DNA of 14,712 nt, taken from positions 1-14,712 of the forward strand of contig CALDEO010000104.1 of the NCBI GenBank assembly GCA_937942465.1, written 5' to 3'. Of this stretch, positions 1-11,500 are shown piece after piece (position 1 is the first letter of the stretch; every line of letters starts with the position of its first letter). The position numbers and the translations under genes are program-made. The notes beneath the pieces were generated by a model that did not search any database, was not told where the DNA came from, and worked only from the letters and a program-made list of their open reading frames with translations. This DNA comes from an uncultured Saprospiraceae bacterium. GTDB lineage: Bacteria; Bacteroidota; Bacteroidia; Chitinophagales; Saprospiraceae.

Positions 1-1042
1 CACCAGAACCAGCAAATTTTGCTAATGCACCTGTTGCACCTTCATTGTGACATAATTTTAAGTCACCACAGAAAAATTCTCCACCACCAGGTCCTTGAAG
101 ATTTCCTGATCCACAACCAGTCTTACCTTGACTGATACCATTGTTTTCAAGTACATAAGTACCATTACCAATAGGGTCAGCTCTTAGAATATCACCAATA
201 GATAAACCAGTTTGAAGAGAAGTACTTGTCATAGTAGGATCAGCAAAGTAATTTTTGAAACCTACTTGATCAGCGTTTCTATCTCTTACACCGATAATCA
301 TAGATCCATCTACTTCAAATTCCATATCAGCAATGATTGGTTGAGGATATCCTCCACCTTTCCAAACTGCTGTCCATGGATGCCATGAATCACCAACACC
401 ACCTGGAGCAGTACCACAACCAAATGCAGAATCTCTTGTGTAGTTGAAGTTCATTGTGAATATTGGTGTTGGATTAAATCCAATACCAGGAGTATATTCA
501 TATATGTATCCTGTAGGTTGTGTTCCTGAAGTTTCTCCAGAACATACACCACTTACATAAAGCTTACCAGCGTAATATTTTAAACCAAATGGTCTCCAGT
601 CAGCTGGGATTGCACATGGATTAGGGATAGGTAGAATACTTTGTAGAACTGGAGCTCCAACTGGATTTCCAACACCTATTTGTATTAATGTTCTATCATG
701 TAAGTTAGTTACGTACATAACTTCACCGTCATCAGACATATCGATGTCACCAATACCGGCTTTACCTACTTTATCATAAGCATCTAAATCATAACTTGGA
801 CTATCTGCAGCTGCAGGTAGATCTCTGTTAAGAACAGTACCTAAGTTTAAACCGAAGTCAGCAACTAGATCAACATACTTAGTTGGTGCAGACGGTGCTG
901 CTCCAGAATAGTCAATAGAGTAGATTGCTCCGATTCCGTCTGGACCAAGTCCAACGTGTCTTTTTACAAAAGCACTAAAGAATGCAATTTCATCAAATCT
1001 TTGATAAGCTACACCATATAAAGAACCTACTTGACTTGCAAT
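1..1042 (-). other. Probable beta-propeller region, residues about 345-691, cut by the window edge
   Basis: Several strand clusters look like propeller blades: GVAYQRFDEIAFFSAF (about 354-369), a block around 440-463 with a D-M-S-D-D-G turn then MYVTNLHDRTL, PFGLKYYAGKLYVSGV (495-510), and ADMEFEVDGSMIIGVRDRN (582-600). This resembles the NHL/SMP-30 style propellers seen before DUF11 and SdrD domains in Bacteroidota and Cyanobacteria surface proteins. The last 50 residues hold a cysteine cluster (Cys654, 669, 675). Blade count and ligand cannot be read here. Confidence 0.5.
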
Positions 1043-2074
1043 TGCATCATGACTAGGCGCTGTATAAGTTGGTTGACCAGGAAAACCTTCGTTAGCATAG
1101 TTTGTAGATACAATGGCATCTAAGTCACCAGCAGTTCCACCAGCAAGAGGATCACCATTTACATAACATGTCATCACTACAGGAGGATCGTCAGTATGAC
1201 AATAATCACTAGGTACAGAGATCGCTAAGTTTTCATTACAACTAGGACCGTCGATAAATCTAACTTCTAAGTTATCGATATCTCCGTTAGTCGTTACTTC
1301 AAAGTTGGTAGGAACTTCAATTTCCATTCTATAAACTTCACCATTGGCGAAACTTACTCCTGCAAATGAATAGTCACCGTTACCATCAGTAGTAGTACTT
1401 GATACAAGTACTGAATTACCAGCGGCATCAGCTCCATACAAGTTAACAACAACATTTTGATAACCTTGATAAATTTGGTCATTGACCGCATTGTAGTTAA
1501 AGTCACCATAAACGGTACCGTTTATACCTGAAGCTCCTTGAACACCAATAACAGCAGAAGATGTAGCCGAACAACCGTTCGCATCAACTACTGTAACCTT
1601 ATAGGATCCAGAAGGGACATTAGAAATAGTAGAACCTGTCGCACCATTGCTCCAAGCATAGTTATAACCACCAATTCCATTGGCAACTGCTGTTGCACTT
1701 CCATCTGCACCGCCACAAGTGGCACTTGATACATTCTGTACTGATACAGTAGGAGGGGGGTTAACCATGATTGTAACTTGATCCGTAGCTACACAACCAT
1801 CAGGGTATGTAACAACAACTCCATAGTTGGTAGTTGCAGTAGGCGTTACTGTTGAAAAATAATCTGACGATCCAGTTGACCATTGAAAGGTAGTTCCATT
1901 CGGAATACCGTTTTGGCCATCTGCGGCAGATAAGAATAGGGATTGGCCTAAGCAGATTTCTAAACCATCAACGGAAACATCGTTTCCTTGACTTATCGTA
2001 ACGGAGCACTGTCCGGATAGATCGGTTAGAAAAAAGGCATAGACCAAAGTCAGCAAAAGGGTAATAGCTCTCAT
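1..2074 (-). CDS. Secreted multidomain surface protein (Ig/PKD-like, SprB-like, SdrD B-like, probable beta-propeller), C-terminus off the window
   Basis: The frame reads leftward from ATG at 2074-2072 for 691 codons without a stop and leaves the window at base 1, so the protein is incomplete. The start is secure: an in-frame TAG lies two codons upstream (2080-2078), and the ATG begins a good Sec signal peptide (residues 1-21, Arg2, then a Leu-rich core, with cleavage likely before Gln22-Cys23). The Gln before the Cys argues against a lipoprotein. Domains in order are an Ig/PKD-like fold (about 23-105), a SprB-like repeat (about 109-177), an SdrD B-like domain (about 182-256) and a long region with beta-propeller-like blades (about 345 to the edge). 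No catalytic motif is visible. The family is typical of exported Bacteroidota adhesins, often sent out by the type IX system, but the C-terminal sorting domain that would prove this is outside the window. The gene is divergent from the giant repeat gene and shares its upstream region. The leader before the ATG is A-rich with no Shine-Dalgarno site, normal for this phylum. Role as an adhesin is inference. Confidence 0.93.
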   Translation of the reverse strand, partial: MRAITLLLTLVYAFFLTDLSGQCSVTISQGNDVSVDGLEICLGQSLFLSAADGQNGIPNGTTFQWSTGSSDYFSTVTPTATTNYGVVVTYPDGCVATDQVTIMVNPPPTVSVQNVSSATCGGADGSATAVANGIGGYNYAWSNGATGSTISNVPSGSYKVTVVDANGCSATSSAVIGVQGASGINGTVYGDFNYNAVNDQIYQGYQNVVVNLYGADAAGNSVLVSSTTTDGNGDYSFAGVSFANGEVYRMEIEVPTNFEVTTNGDIDNLEVRFIDGPSCNENLAISVPSDYCHTDDPPVVMTCYVNGDPLAGGTAGDLDAIVSTNYANEGFPGQPTYTAPSHDAIASQVGSLYGVAYQRFDEIAFFSAFVKRHVGLGPDGIGAIYSIDYSGAAPSAPTKYVDLVADFGLNLGTVLNRDLPAAADSPSYDLDAYDKVGKAGIGDIDMSDDGEVMYVTNLHDRTLIQIGVGNPVGAPVLQSILPIPNPCAIPADWRPFGLKYYAGKLYVSGVCSGETSGTQPTGYIYEYTPGIGFNPTPIFTMNFNYTRDSAFGCGTAPGGVGDSWHPWTAVWKGGGYPQPIIADMEFEVDGSMIIGVRDRNADQVGFKNYFADPTMTSTSLQTGLSIGDILRADPIGNGTYVLENNGISQGKTGCGSGNLQGPGGGEFFCGDLKLCHNEGATGALAKFAGSG
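1307..1531 (-). other. SdrD B-like (prealbumin-like) domain, residues about 182-256
   Basis: GINGTVYGDFNYNAVNDQ followed by VVVNLYGADAAGN, TTTDGNGDYSFAGV and YRMEIEVP is the SdrD B-like pattern: a first strand ending in a D-x-N-x-N loop that may bind calcium, then a variable loop and a T-D-G-x-G-x-Y-x-F turn. The N-terminal domain of the divergent gene has the same fold. Confidence 0.85.
1544..1750 (-). other. SprB-like repeat, residues about 109-177
   Basis: The pattern TCGGADGSATA, then GGYNYAWSNGATG, then ISNVPSGSYKVTVVDANGC is the classic SprB repeat signature known from the Flavobacterium gliding adhesin SprB. Only one copy is present. It carries Cys120, Trp141 and Cys168. The presence of this repeat is one of the best taxonomic hints in the window, but a single copy does not show that the protein works in gliding. 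Confidence 0.85.
1760..2008 (-). other. Ig/PKD-like domain, residues about 23-105
   Basis: The segment has the usual layout of Bacteroidota Ig/PKD-like modules: a cysteine after an LEI strand (Cys41), a tryptophan in FQWSTG (Trp65), a TPTATTNYGV strand and a closing DGC (Cys94) before a VTIMV strand. Cys41 and Cys94 probably pair. It is a structural spacer domain with no enzymatic residues. Confidence 0.7.
2012..2074 (-). other. Signal peptide of the leftward surface protein
   Basis: Residues 1-21 start Met-Arg, followed by a hydrophobic stretch rich in Leu, Val and Phe (residues 4-16) and a short polar end (Thr-Asp-Leu-Ser-Gly). Cleavage is predicted by eye after Gly21. Cys23 is preceded by Gln, not by a small residue, so this is not a canonical lipobox. 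Confidence 0.8.
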
Positions 2075-2111
2075 TATCTATTTTAATGGGTTTAATTTCA
2101 AAATACTTGCT

Positions 2112-2125
2112 TCTAAAGCTTTAGA
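2112..2125. promoter_or_regulatory. 14-base perfect palindrome, candidate operator for the leftward gene
   Basis: TCTAAAGCTTTAGA is identical on both strands and ends 38 bases upstream of the leftward ATG. That position suits a dimeric repressor or activator site in the promoter or leader. A second small dyad, GTTATGATAAC, lies at 2160-2170. No known regulator is recognised. Confidence 0.35.
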
Positions 2126-2246
2126 CGTAAAAAAATCGCTAGTCACATTTACCTGTTGAGTTATGATAACTAGACGACACTTATTTTCTGAATTAAGCTT
2201 AGGACCTCTCCTCATCGAAAGAGCCCATGTAATGATGACACAACCT

Positions 2247-2375
2247 ATGATTGTCTTCCCCTACTAAGAATGTAAAATACTATACAAATTAACATATAGA
2301 ATAAAATGTCATGCATGAGTAGTATAGTACAGTATAAAGTCGCCCAAGGACTATTTAGTAGGGGAGGGCAATAAT
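2247..2375. repeat. Inverted repeat giving both divergent genes the same upstream motif
   Basis: Arms at 2247-2267 and 2355-2375 are inverted copies that agree at 18 of 21 positions. The shared core, read toward each gene, is TTAGTAGGGGA, followed by a purine-rich part and CAAT. A further ATTACAT follows each core at nearly the same distance (offset 34 on the minus strand at 2233-2227, offset 35 on the plus strand at 2390-2396). The motif begins 139 bases before the rightward ATG and 193 bases before the leftward ATG. This looks like a shared regulator site or a duplicated promoter-upstream region; the loop of 87 bases is long for a simple hairpin. Confidence 0.6.
2309..2318. repeat. 10-base palindrome TCATGCATGA
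   Basis: A perfect palindrome lying close to the midpoint of the larger inverted repeat. Nearby, TACTATAC (2278-2285) and GTATAGTA (2322-2329) form another perfect 8-base inverted pair. It may be an operator, but chance cannot be excluded at this length. Confidence 0.35.
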
Positions 2376-2423
2376 TTAACATTTTAAATATTACATTTTA
2401 ATCTAATATGTAAAAACTATATG

Positions 2424-2431
2424 TATCTTTG
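2424..2431 (+). promoter_or_regulatory. Bacteroidota -7 promoter element for the giant repeat gene
   Basis: TATCTTTG matches the Bacteroidota -7 consensus TAnnTTTG in every fixed position. A start site would fall near 2436-2440, giving a leader of about 55 bases before ATG 2494. The -33 element is weak: only a T-run at 2396-2399 lies in roughly the right place, about 24 bases upstream. Confidence 0.6.
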
Positions 2432-2493
2432 TCAAGTCTGTTTCCCCAGATCAGACCAAAGACCGAATTTTATAAATAGGAAAACTACACACT

Positions 2494-2577
2494 ATGTACT
2501 TCAGTACTACTAGAAGGCTATCGGTCCGTTTATGCATCACGCTGTTCTTAGCGATGATGTTTCAATTCTCTTTTGCG
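2494..2577 (+). other. Signal peptide of the giant repeat protein
   Basis: Residues 1-28 have a basic start with Arg7, Arg8 and Arg12, a hydrophobic core (Leu13 to Phe27) and a Ser-Phe-Ala-Gln end. Cleavage is expected after Ala28. This is a standard Sec signal; the Arg pair does not fit a Tat motif. Confidence 0.88.
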
Positions 2578-5500
2578 CAACCCTCATCTATTGGTGACTA
2601 TGTATGGTATGATACCAACAACAATGGTATTCAAGAGTCAGGAGAGCCAGCTTATGTTGGGTCCCGTGTATGGCTTTATACAGAGTTTGTGCCTGGCACC
2701 TACACTTTAGTAGGTCAGACGGTTACAGATGCATCGGGTATTTATGAGTTTAATTCTTTTAATGCGTTTTTAGGAGCTAATAGAGACTATTATATAACTA
2801 TAGTAGATCCATTATTAGAGCCAGGATCAACGAATCCTACAGAACCTACATTGGCTAATGTTGGTTCGGATGCATTGGATAATGATGGTACAATAGCTCC
2901 TGCTTCATTTACTCCGTTTGCTGGGCAATCATATGTTCAGTTAAATACGGGATCAAGTACAGGGGCATTATCAGATTTTGATTTTGGATTTTATACGCTG
3001 TGTAGTGACTTAAGTGTGACACTACCTGCAACAGTTGCAGCATGTACTGGAGAGACGCTTGACTTTACAGCAGTTACTACTGGTGGTACCGGTGTTATCG
3101 GTTATGATTGGACTGATGGAACTTCAGGATTGAGTAATCAAAATTCAATAAGAGTATTTGCTTCACAGACTTTTAGTGTGACTGCGACTGATGAGATTGG
3201 TTGTACCAATGTATCTGATGTTGTTATTACAGTTACCGATTGTCCTATGGATTTAAATTTAACTAAATCTACTGTTGGTGTTACATCGACAATGGCTGGT
3301 GATGGGGTTTCTTTCAATATTGAAATATGTAATGAAGGGCAGTCTGAAGTAGATAGTATAGAGATACATGATATTTTTCCTAGTGGGTATATATTAGTAG
3401 ATACAGACTGGACGGTAATCGCAGCCAGTACAACACAATCAACAGCTACGCTAGAATTAGGATCTTCTAATGGTACTTTACCTGCTGGAGGTTTAGCGAT
3501 TGGCGCATGTGTTAATGTAACTATGGATGTACTTATAGATGAATGTGCAAGTACAGATAACTTAGTCAATACAGCATTAATCAATTATCAGAGAGATGTT
3601 TTTGGTTCGCTAGTAGATGCGGATAGTACTCCGGGTGGTGCCATTTTAGATGAAGATGATACCGATACAGCATCAGCACCAGTATTTGATTTAGCATTGA
3701 GAAAAACAATTCCAACGCCATCAGTACCATATGATATTAATGAGGCGGTCACTTTTCAAATAGAGATATTTAATCAAGGTAACGTACCAGCTACTAATGT
3801 AAATGTCATTGATCATGTCCCGATGGGATTTGTTTTTGACGCTGCAGCGAATCCAGCTTGGACTTATAACGCTGCGACTAGACAAGCGGTAGGTATAGTG
3901 CCAGGGACAATAGCTCCAGGTACATCAGCAACATTAGATATAATCCTTAATGTTGCATCAGCTTCTAATATTGATGATTGGACTAATATTGCAGAAATAC
4001 TGTCAGCGCAAGATGCTAACGGAGTGGATATGACAAATTCAGATTTTGATAGTACGCCTGACTCCAATCCAAGCAATGATGTTGGCGGAGTGCCAGGTAC
4101 GGACTCAGACAATGAAATAAATGATAACGGAGCAAATAAAGATGGTGACAATGTAACTGATGAAGATGATCATGATTCTGAAAGAATAGAAATATTTGAC
4201 CTTGCGTTGATTAAGCAATTGACTACTAGTGCTCCATATTTTTATGGGCAAGATCACCTTTTTAATATTACAGTTTGTAATCAAGGTAGTATTGTAGCAA
4301 TGAATATTGAGGTAACTGATTATATCCCAAATGGGTATATTGTCAATGCGGCATCAAGTTTACCGTTTTGGACAGTAGATGCATCAGGCAATCTATTGAC
4401 TACAACAATGACTCAGTTGGGACCTGGCGATTGTGAAGTATTACCATTGACGCTGACATTGCAGCAGACTACCGGTGATGTTAGTGACTGGATCAATTAT
4501 TCTGAAATCACAGGTGCAGAAGATAATGAAGGAAATGATATGACTAATTTTGATTCAGATAGTACACCTGGGTCTAATAGTCTTACAGAAAATAGTGTTC
4601 AACCTGGTGATGCTGATGACGATAACTTAAATGGTAATGGACCGAATGCAGGAGAAGATGAAGATGATCATGATCCAGCAGGACCAAAAATCTATGATGT
4701 TGCATTAAGTAAAACTTTACCAGCTGTTGGACCATTCGAATATGGAGACTTTTTAGGTTTTGTAATAACAGTAACTAATCAAGGTAATGAAACTCTAAGT
4801 GGTGTAGATATATATGATGTCGTCCCTAGTGGTTTTACATTCGACCCATCGAATGCTCCTACATGGACTTATACTGCGGGTACAAGAGTAGCTACAACTA
4901 CAATAGATGACTTACTCCCAGGTCAATCGAAGACGGTAAACATTACATTAGAAGTAAATGCATCTGTCGGAGATATTGATGCTTGGACTAATTATGCTGA
5001 GGTATTCGGTATAAGAGATATCAATGGTCTTAATGTAAGTGCCCTTGAGGTTGATAGTAATCCAGACATGATTGTCAACAATGATATAGGTGGTACACCT
5101 GATACAGCTGAAGATGATCTTATAACAGATAATGGTACAGACTATGATGGTGACGGTGTATCTGATGAAGATGATCACGATCCTGAAAGAATAGAAATAT
5201 TCGATTTAGCATTAATAAAAGAAACGTTCACACCTGGACCATATCAGTATGGTCAAGATGTGACATTCAATATAACAGTACAGAATCAAGGAAATACACC
5301 AGCTACCAATATTGTAATCGAAGATTACATACCAGCTGGTTATAGCCTCAATACAGCATTAAGTACAGGATGGTCAGCAGCGGGTAGTTATACAATTGCT
5401 GGTCCGTTAATGCCAGGGGCAAGTGAAGTAGTACAGATTGTGCTGATTGTCAATCCTTCAATAGGAGCTGATAAAGCATGGGTTAATTATTCTGAAATCA

Positions 5501-8500
5501 TCAGTGCTCAGAACGAGCTTGGAGAAGATAGAACGAATCAAGATGCTGATAGTAATCCTAATACAAACTCAGCTACAGAAAACTCAGTACTACCAGATGA
5601 TGCGGATGATAATAACTTGCTAGGTAATGGACCTAACGTTGGAGAGGATGAAGATGATCATGATCCTGCGGATATAGAAATATTCGATCTTTCATTGACT
5701 AAAACAACAACAGCTGTTGCTCCTTTAAATATCAATGATGTAATCACTTTTGATATAGAAGTATGTAATCAAGGTAATGTTAACCCTGATAATATAACGA
5801 TACTAGATTATATACCTGAAGGAATGACATTTGCGGCATCAAGTGTGCCTACATGGACAAGTATCAATACTCCTCGTGGAGCGACTACAACCGTTTTGGG
5901 TTTAGCAGAAAATACTTGTGTAATAAGAAGTATAGATTTAACACTATCTAAAGCATATGGTAATATAGATGCATGGACCAATGTCGCTGAGATAAGTTCG
6001 GCTTTTGATGCCAATAATGTACTATTGACTGATGCGGATAGTGGAATGGATAATAATATCGCCAATGATGCTGGTGGTACACCAGATACTCCTGAAGATA
6101 ATCATATAATTGATGATGGAGCAGATGGCAATGGAGATGGTATCACTGATGAAGATGATCATGACCCTACTAGATTAAAAATATTTGACCTTGCTTTAGA
6201 TAAGAAACTAGTAACCGTTGGACCATACATATATGGACAATTAGTGCAGTTTGATATCACAGTATATAATCAAGGTAACGAAGTTGCCACTCAGGTAACT
6301 ATTGAAGATTATATCTCTGCGGGTTACAGTTTTAATGCTGCGGATAATCCAGGTTGGACTGGAGGAGCTCAGTATACGATACCTACAGCAATGGCACCTA
6401 ATACTTCGGTAACGGTACCCGTGTTTTTAGTACTAGAGCAGACGCCAGGTAATGCAAGCAATTGGTTTAACTATGCTGAGATTACAAGTTTTGCTGACGA
6501 ATTTGGAACAGACGCTTCTAGCCAGGAATACGATAGTACTCCAGGGTCTAATGGTCCTGTTGAAAATAGCGTAGAGCCAGATGACCCTAATGATAATAAT
6601 ATATTGGGTTGTGGTCCGATCGCAGGTGAAGACGAAGATGATCATGATGTTGCAGGTGTGAGATTTATTGATGGTGCATTACGTAAGACATTATTGTCTA
6701 ATGGACCATTTACATATGGTGACATCGTAACATTCGAAATAGAAATATTCAATCAAGGAGCCGAGCCATTTACAGCTGAGATCGTTGATTACATTCCTAA
6801 TGGACTTGCATATGCAGCGACTAATAATCCATTTTGGACATTGGATGCAGCTACCAATTATGCTTACGCAAATATCCCTAGTATTGATGCTGGAGATAGT
6901 AGAGTAGTGACTATAGACTTAGAGTTATTGAGTTACTGTGATGACGCCGATGCGTGGACAAATAGATCAGAGATATCTAAGTTGTTTGATGCAGATGGTA
7001 ATGATGTAAGCTTTATCGATTATGATAGTGAAGCGGATGCATTAAACGGTAATGATGTAGGTGGTACGATACGTACGCCAGAGGACGACATGATTATGGA
7101 TGATGGTACTGACCGTGATGGAGATGGTATCACAGATGAAGATGATGAAGATCCAGCAATCGTAGATATTTTCGATTTAGCATTGAAAAAAGTATTAGTT
7201 GCATCAGGTACATTAGTAGATGGGCAAGACTTTACGTTCAATATAATTGTAGAAAATCAAGGTAACTTGACAGCTACTAATATTGGTATCGAAGATTATG
7301 TACCAGCAGGATTTACATTTGATATAACGAAGAATCCAGGTTGGACAGCAGCTCAAACCTATAATATTGCAGGACCATTATTGCCTGCAGATGCTGTGAC
7401 AATACCGATTGTATTGACATACGTACAAACAACTGGAGGTGAAATCGACTACACTAACTATGCTGAGATTATCTCTGCTCAAGATGAGAATGGAGTTGAC
7501 TTTACAAATCAAGATATAGATAGTACACCAGGTTCTAATACTGCGACTGAGTTATTAGTAGAGCCTTTATCTGCTAATGATAACAATGTAAAAGGAAATG
7601 GTCCTGGAGCAGGAGAGGATGAAGATGATCATGATCCAGCAGGATTGCAGGTATTTGATGTCGCTTTAAGAAAGACTATTATAACAGGTGGACCTTACAG
7701 AAAAGGTGATATCGTACAGTTCCAGATAGAAGTATTTAACCAAGGAGGAGAAGAATTGCGAGATGTAGAGGTTACAGATTATTATGCAATGGGTATCGAA
7801 TACCTACCGTCTAATAATGGTACTTGGACACCAGATGCAGCTAATGGATATGCTACAACAGTAATACCAGTAATACCTCTTAATGGTAGTCAGATAGTGA
7901 CTATTGACTATTTGCTTGTCGCAAATACAGATCAAGATGGTTGGACTAACGTAGCTGAGGTAAGTGAGATGTTTAATGACAATGGTGTAGATGTTACATT
8001 ATTGGATATTGATAGTTCATCGGATCAAATCAAAGGCAATGACACTGGTGGTACACCATTGACACCTGAAGATGATTTGATTACAGATGACGGTACTGAT
8101 TTTGATGGAGATGGTGTAAGAGATGAAGATGATTCTGATCCAGCATTATTGCCAGTATATGATGCGGCATTGACTAAAGTTGTAGTGACACCGCCACCAT
8201 ATGCATATCAGCAATTAATACAATTTGATATTACAGTTTATAATCAAGGTAATCTACCATTAACACAAGTTACGGTAGAAGATTATTTACCAGCAGGATT
8301 CTCATTTGATGTAGCTAATAACCCAGGTTGGACGGCTGCAGCAACGTACACAATACCTACGATGATACCGTCATGGACTGATGTTACGTTCCCTATATTC
8401 TTGACGATCGAGCAGACAAGTGGTGACACTAGAGATTGGCTCAATTATGCTGAAGTAGTTTCTTTTGCAGATGGAGCAGGAAACGATCAATCAGCTAATG

Positions 8501-11500
8501 ATTATGATAGTACTTTAGGTTCTAACTCTGCTTATGAATTGCAAGTAGAAGATGGTGACTTATTCGATGATAACATATTCGGATCAGGTCAGATAGATAA
8601 TGAAGATGAAGATGATCACGATCCAGCAGGAATTCAGATATTTGATTTAGCTTTAAATAAGAAGTTAAACCAAGCTGGACCTTATGTATGTGGTACTATT
8701 ATCGCATTTGATATAGAAGTTTACAACCAAGGAAATGAAACGGTAACAAACGTTGAGGTAGAAGATTACTTCACACCGGGTCTTTCTTACCAAGCATCAA
8801 ATAATGCCAATTGGACGCTAGATGTAGCTGGAGATATGGCTTCTCGTGTTATACCTAGTATAGATCCAGGAGAGTCAGTTATTATATCTATTTCTTTCGA
8901 GGTTTTAGAATCTCTTACAACTGGTGATGATTGGTTTAACAATGCCGAAATCAGAAGATTTGAGGATAGTGACAACGTAGATAGAAGTGCAGAAGATATA
9001 GATAGTACGCCAGATGATATCCTAGGTAATGATGTAGGTGGTACTGCTGACACAGACGAAGATGATCATCTTAATGATGATGGTGTAGATGGAGATGGAG
9101 ATGGTATCACTGATGAAGATGATCATGATCCTGAAAGAATATCTGTATACGATGTTGCTCTCAGTAAAGAGGTGGTAACACCAGCGCCATACACATACTA
9201 TCAAGATATTATGTTCAATATCACAGTATGTAATCAAGGTAACGAAATACTAAATAACATACAGATTGAAGATTATCTGCCTACTGGATTTGGATTTGAT
9301 CCAGCAATTAACGCAGGATGGACAGCAGCTGGTACGTATATGATATCTACTCCACTAGGAACAGATCAATGTACAGTAGTGCCGATTACATTAAAGATCC
9401 TCCAGACTAATGGTGGTTCTAAAATGTGGGCTAACTATGCTGAGGTTACTTCATTCCAAGATGCCAATGGTATCGATAGAAGTGGTGAAGACTTTGATAG
9501 TACACCAGGATCTAATTCTGCTTACGAAAATCTCGTAAGAGAAGGTGATGCATTTGACGATGACTTGACTGGAAATGGTCAAGCCAAAGGAGAAGATGAA
9601 GATGATCATGACGTTGCAGAGATTGAGGTGTTTGATCTTGCATTAAATAAGAGATTAACAGCACAGCCTGCACCATATTTATGTGGTAGAGCATTGACAT
9701 TTGATATTGAAGTATTCAATCAAGGTAATATGACCGTGACTGATGTTGATATCAATGATTACTTGCCATCAGGATTGGAATACCAAGCATCTAATGATGC
9801 GACATGGACATACAATGCCGTTACAGGTATTGCTACAACAACGATCGGGCAGATACTGCCAGGTGAGACACAAGTGATTACACTTGACGTAATAGTTGTA
9901 GAGTCAACAGGAGCAGGTGACAACTGGTATAATAATGCTGAAATCACAGAGTTCTCTGATAGCAATGGTATAGAGAGAAGTACAGAAGATATAGATAGTA
10001 CTCCTGATATTACCGTAGGTAATGATGTAGGAGGTGTTGCTGATAGTAACCAAGATGATCATGTAGATGATGATGGTGTTGATGGTAATATGGATGGTAT
10101 CACTGATGAAGATGATCAAGATCCTGAAAGAATATCAATATACGATCTAGCATTGATCAAAGAGGTTGTAACTCCAGCCCCTTACATGTACTATCAGAAG
10201 ATAGTATTCGAAATTACAGTTTGTAATCAAGGTAACGAGATAGTAAATAACATACAGATTGAAGATTACTTACCACCTGGATTTGGATTCGATCCAAGTA
10301 TTAATGCAGGATGGACAGCGGCAGGTACATATACTATTGCTTCTCCACTTGATCCTGATGCATGTACGATGGTACCGATTACATTACAGATTCTCCAGAC
10401 TAATGGTGGATCTAAAATGTGGGCTAACTACTCTGAAATTATCGCTTTTGAAGATGCCAATGGTGTGGACAGAAGTCAAGAAGACTTTGATAGTACGCCA
10501 GCTTCTAATAATGCATACGAAAATGCAGTAAGACAAGATGATGTATTTGATGATATGTTAGAAGGTAATGGTCAAGCCAAAGGAGAAGACGAAGATGACC
10601 ATGATGTTGCAGAGATAGAGATTTATGATTTAGCTCTTAACAAGACTTTGGACAATCAGCCAGCACCTTATAAGTGTGGTCGTATCCTCACTTTCGAGTT
10701 TGAAATATTCAACCAAGGTAACATGACTGCCACTGATATAGAGGTAAGTGATTACATACCTTCTGGTTTTAGATTTGTTACAAGCAATATCCCTACATGG
10801 GGTTATAATACTGCTTCGCTTATCGCGAATACTACAATACCTACACTGGCACCAGGTGCATCTACAGTGATCTCTATTGACCTAGAAGTTATAGAGTCAA
10901 CTGACCCAGGTGACAACTGGTACAACAGTGCTGAGATATCTAATTTCAAAGATGTTGCAGGTATTAATAGAAACAATGATGATATCGATAGTACTCCAGA
11001 TACTATGGCATTAAATGATGTCGGTGGTACTGCTGAGACAGCTGAAGATGATCATGTATCTGATGATGGTGTCAATGGTAATATGGACGGGATCACTGAT
11101 GAAGATGATCAGGATCCAGAAAGAATATCAGTATACGATCTAGCATTGATCAAAGAAGTAATAACACAAGGACCTTATACATACTACCAGAATGTTTTAT
11201 TCAACATCACGGTATGTAATCAAGGTAACGAGACGACTAATAATATTCTAATTGAAGATTATTTACCGATAGGATTTGGATTTGACGCTGCCGCGAATAC
11301 AGGCTGGACAGCTGCCGGTACATACACTATCTCGACTCCATTGTCACCAGATGATTGTGTGATCATACCGTTGAACTTGCAGTTATTGCAGACAACAGGT
11401 GGAGATCGCAACTGGGCCAACTATGCAGAGATTATGAGCTTTGAAGATGCCAATGGTGTTGACAGAAGTCTTGAAGATTTCGATAGTACACCAGCCAGTG

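Larger units (their letters stand above)
2075..2493. promoter_or_regulatory. Divergent intergenic regulatory region
   Basis: This 419-base, AT-rich stretch separates the two outward-reading surface-protein genes. I see no convincing gene in it. It holds a TAnnTTTG promoter for the rightward gene, a long inverted repeat that gives each gene the same upstream motif, a 14-base palindrome close to the leftward start and a 10-base palindrome near the centre. No hairpin followed by a T-run that would suggest a terminator is evident, as expected between divergent genes. Confidence 0.85.

Noticed and set aside
1538..1729. Plus-strand open frame of 63 codons rich in Asn, Arg, Ser and Thr
   Set aside because: It is the antisense shadow of the SprB-like repeat of the leftward gene, which has a recognisable domain on the other strand.
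2006..2020. Lipobox in the leftward signal peptide (LSGQC)
   Set aside because: The residue before Cys23 is Gln, whereas a lipobox needs a small residue there, so ordinary signal peptidase cleavage is more likely.
2099..2105. TATTTTG on the minus strand as a -7 element for the leftward gene
   Set aside because: It lacks one spacer base compared with TAnnTTTG and has no -33 partner. TTAATTTG at 2285-2292 on the minus strand is also only a near match, so the leftward promoter stays unassigned.
2436..2456. Small GTCTG/CAGAC hairpin in the leader of the rightward gene
   Set aside because: Only five base pairs with an 11-base loop; too weak to call as a regulatory structure.
3138..3584. Minus-strand open frame of 148 codons
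   Set aside because: It lies wholly inside the plus-strand gene, opposite unit 0, has a low-complexity Ser/Thr/Val composition and matches no recognisable family.
4948..5178. Short minus-strand open frame starting with MIIFI, recurring in similar form at 6433-6645, 9022-9237, 9904-10119 and 11836-12102
   Set aside because: These are antisense shadows of the A linkers and their surroundings. They recur only because the plus-strand repeat recurs, they have no own leader signals, and the plus frame is unbroken across them.
10259..10531. Plus-strand open frame of 90 codons in another frame
   Set aside because: It overlaps the giant repeat gene inside units 14, has no leader and its composition is that of an out-of-frame reading of the repeats.
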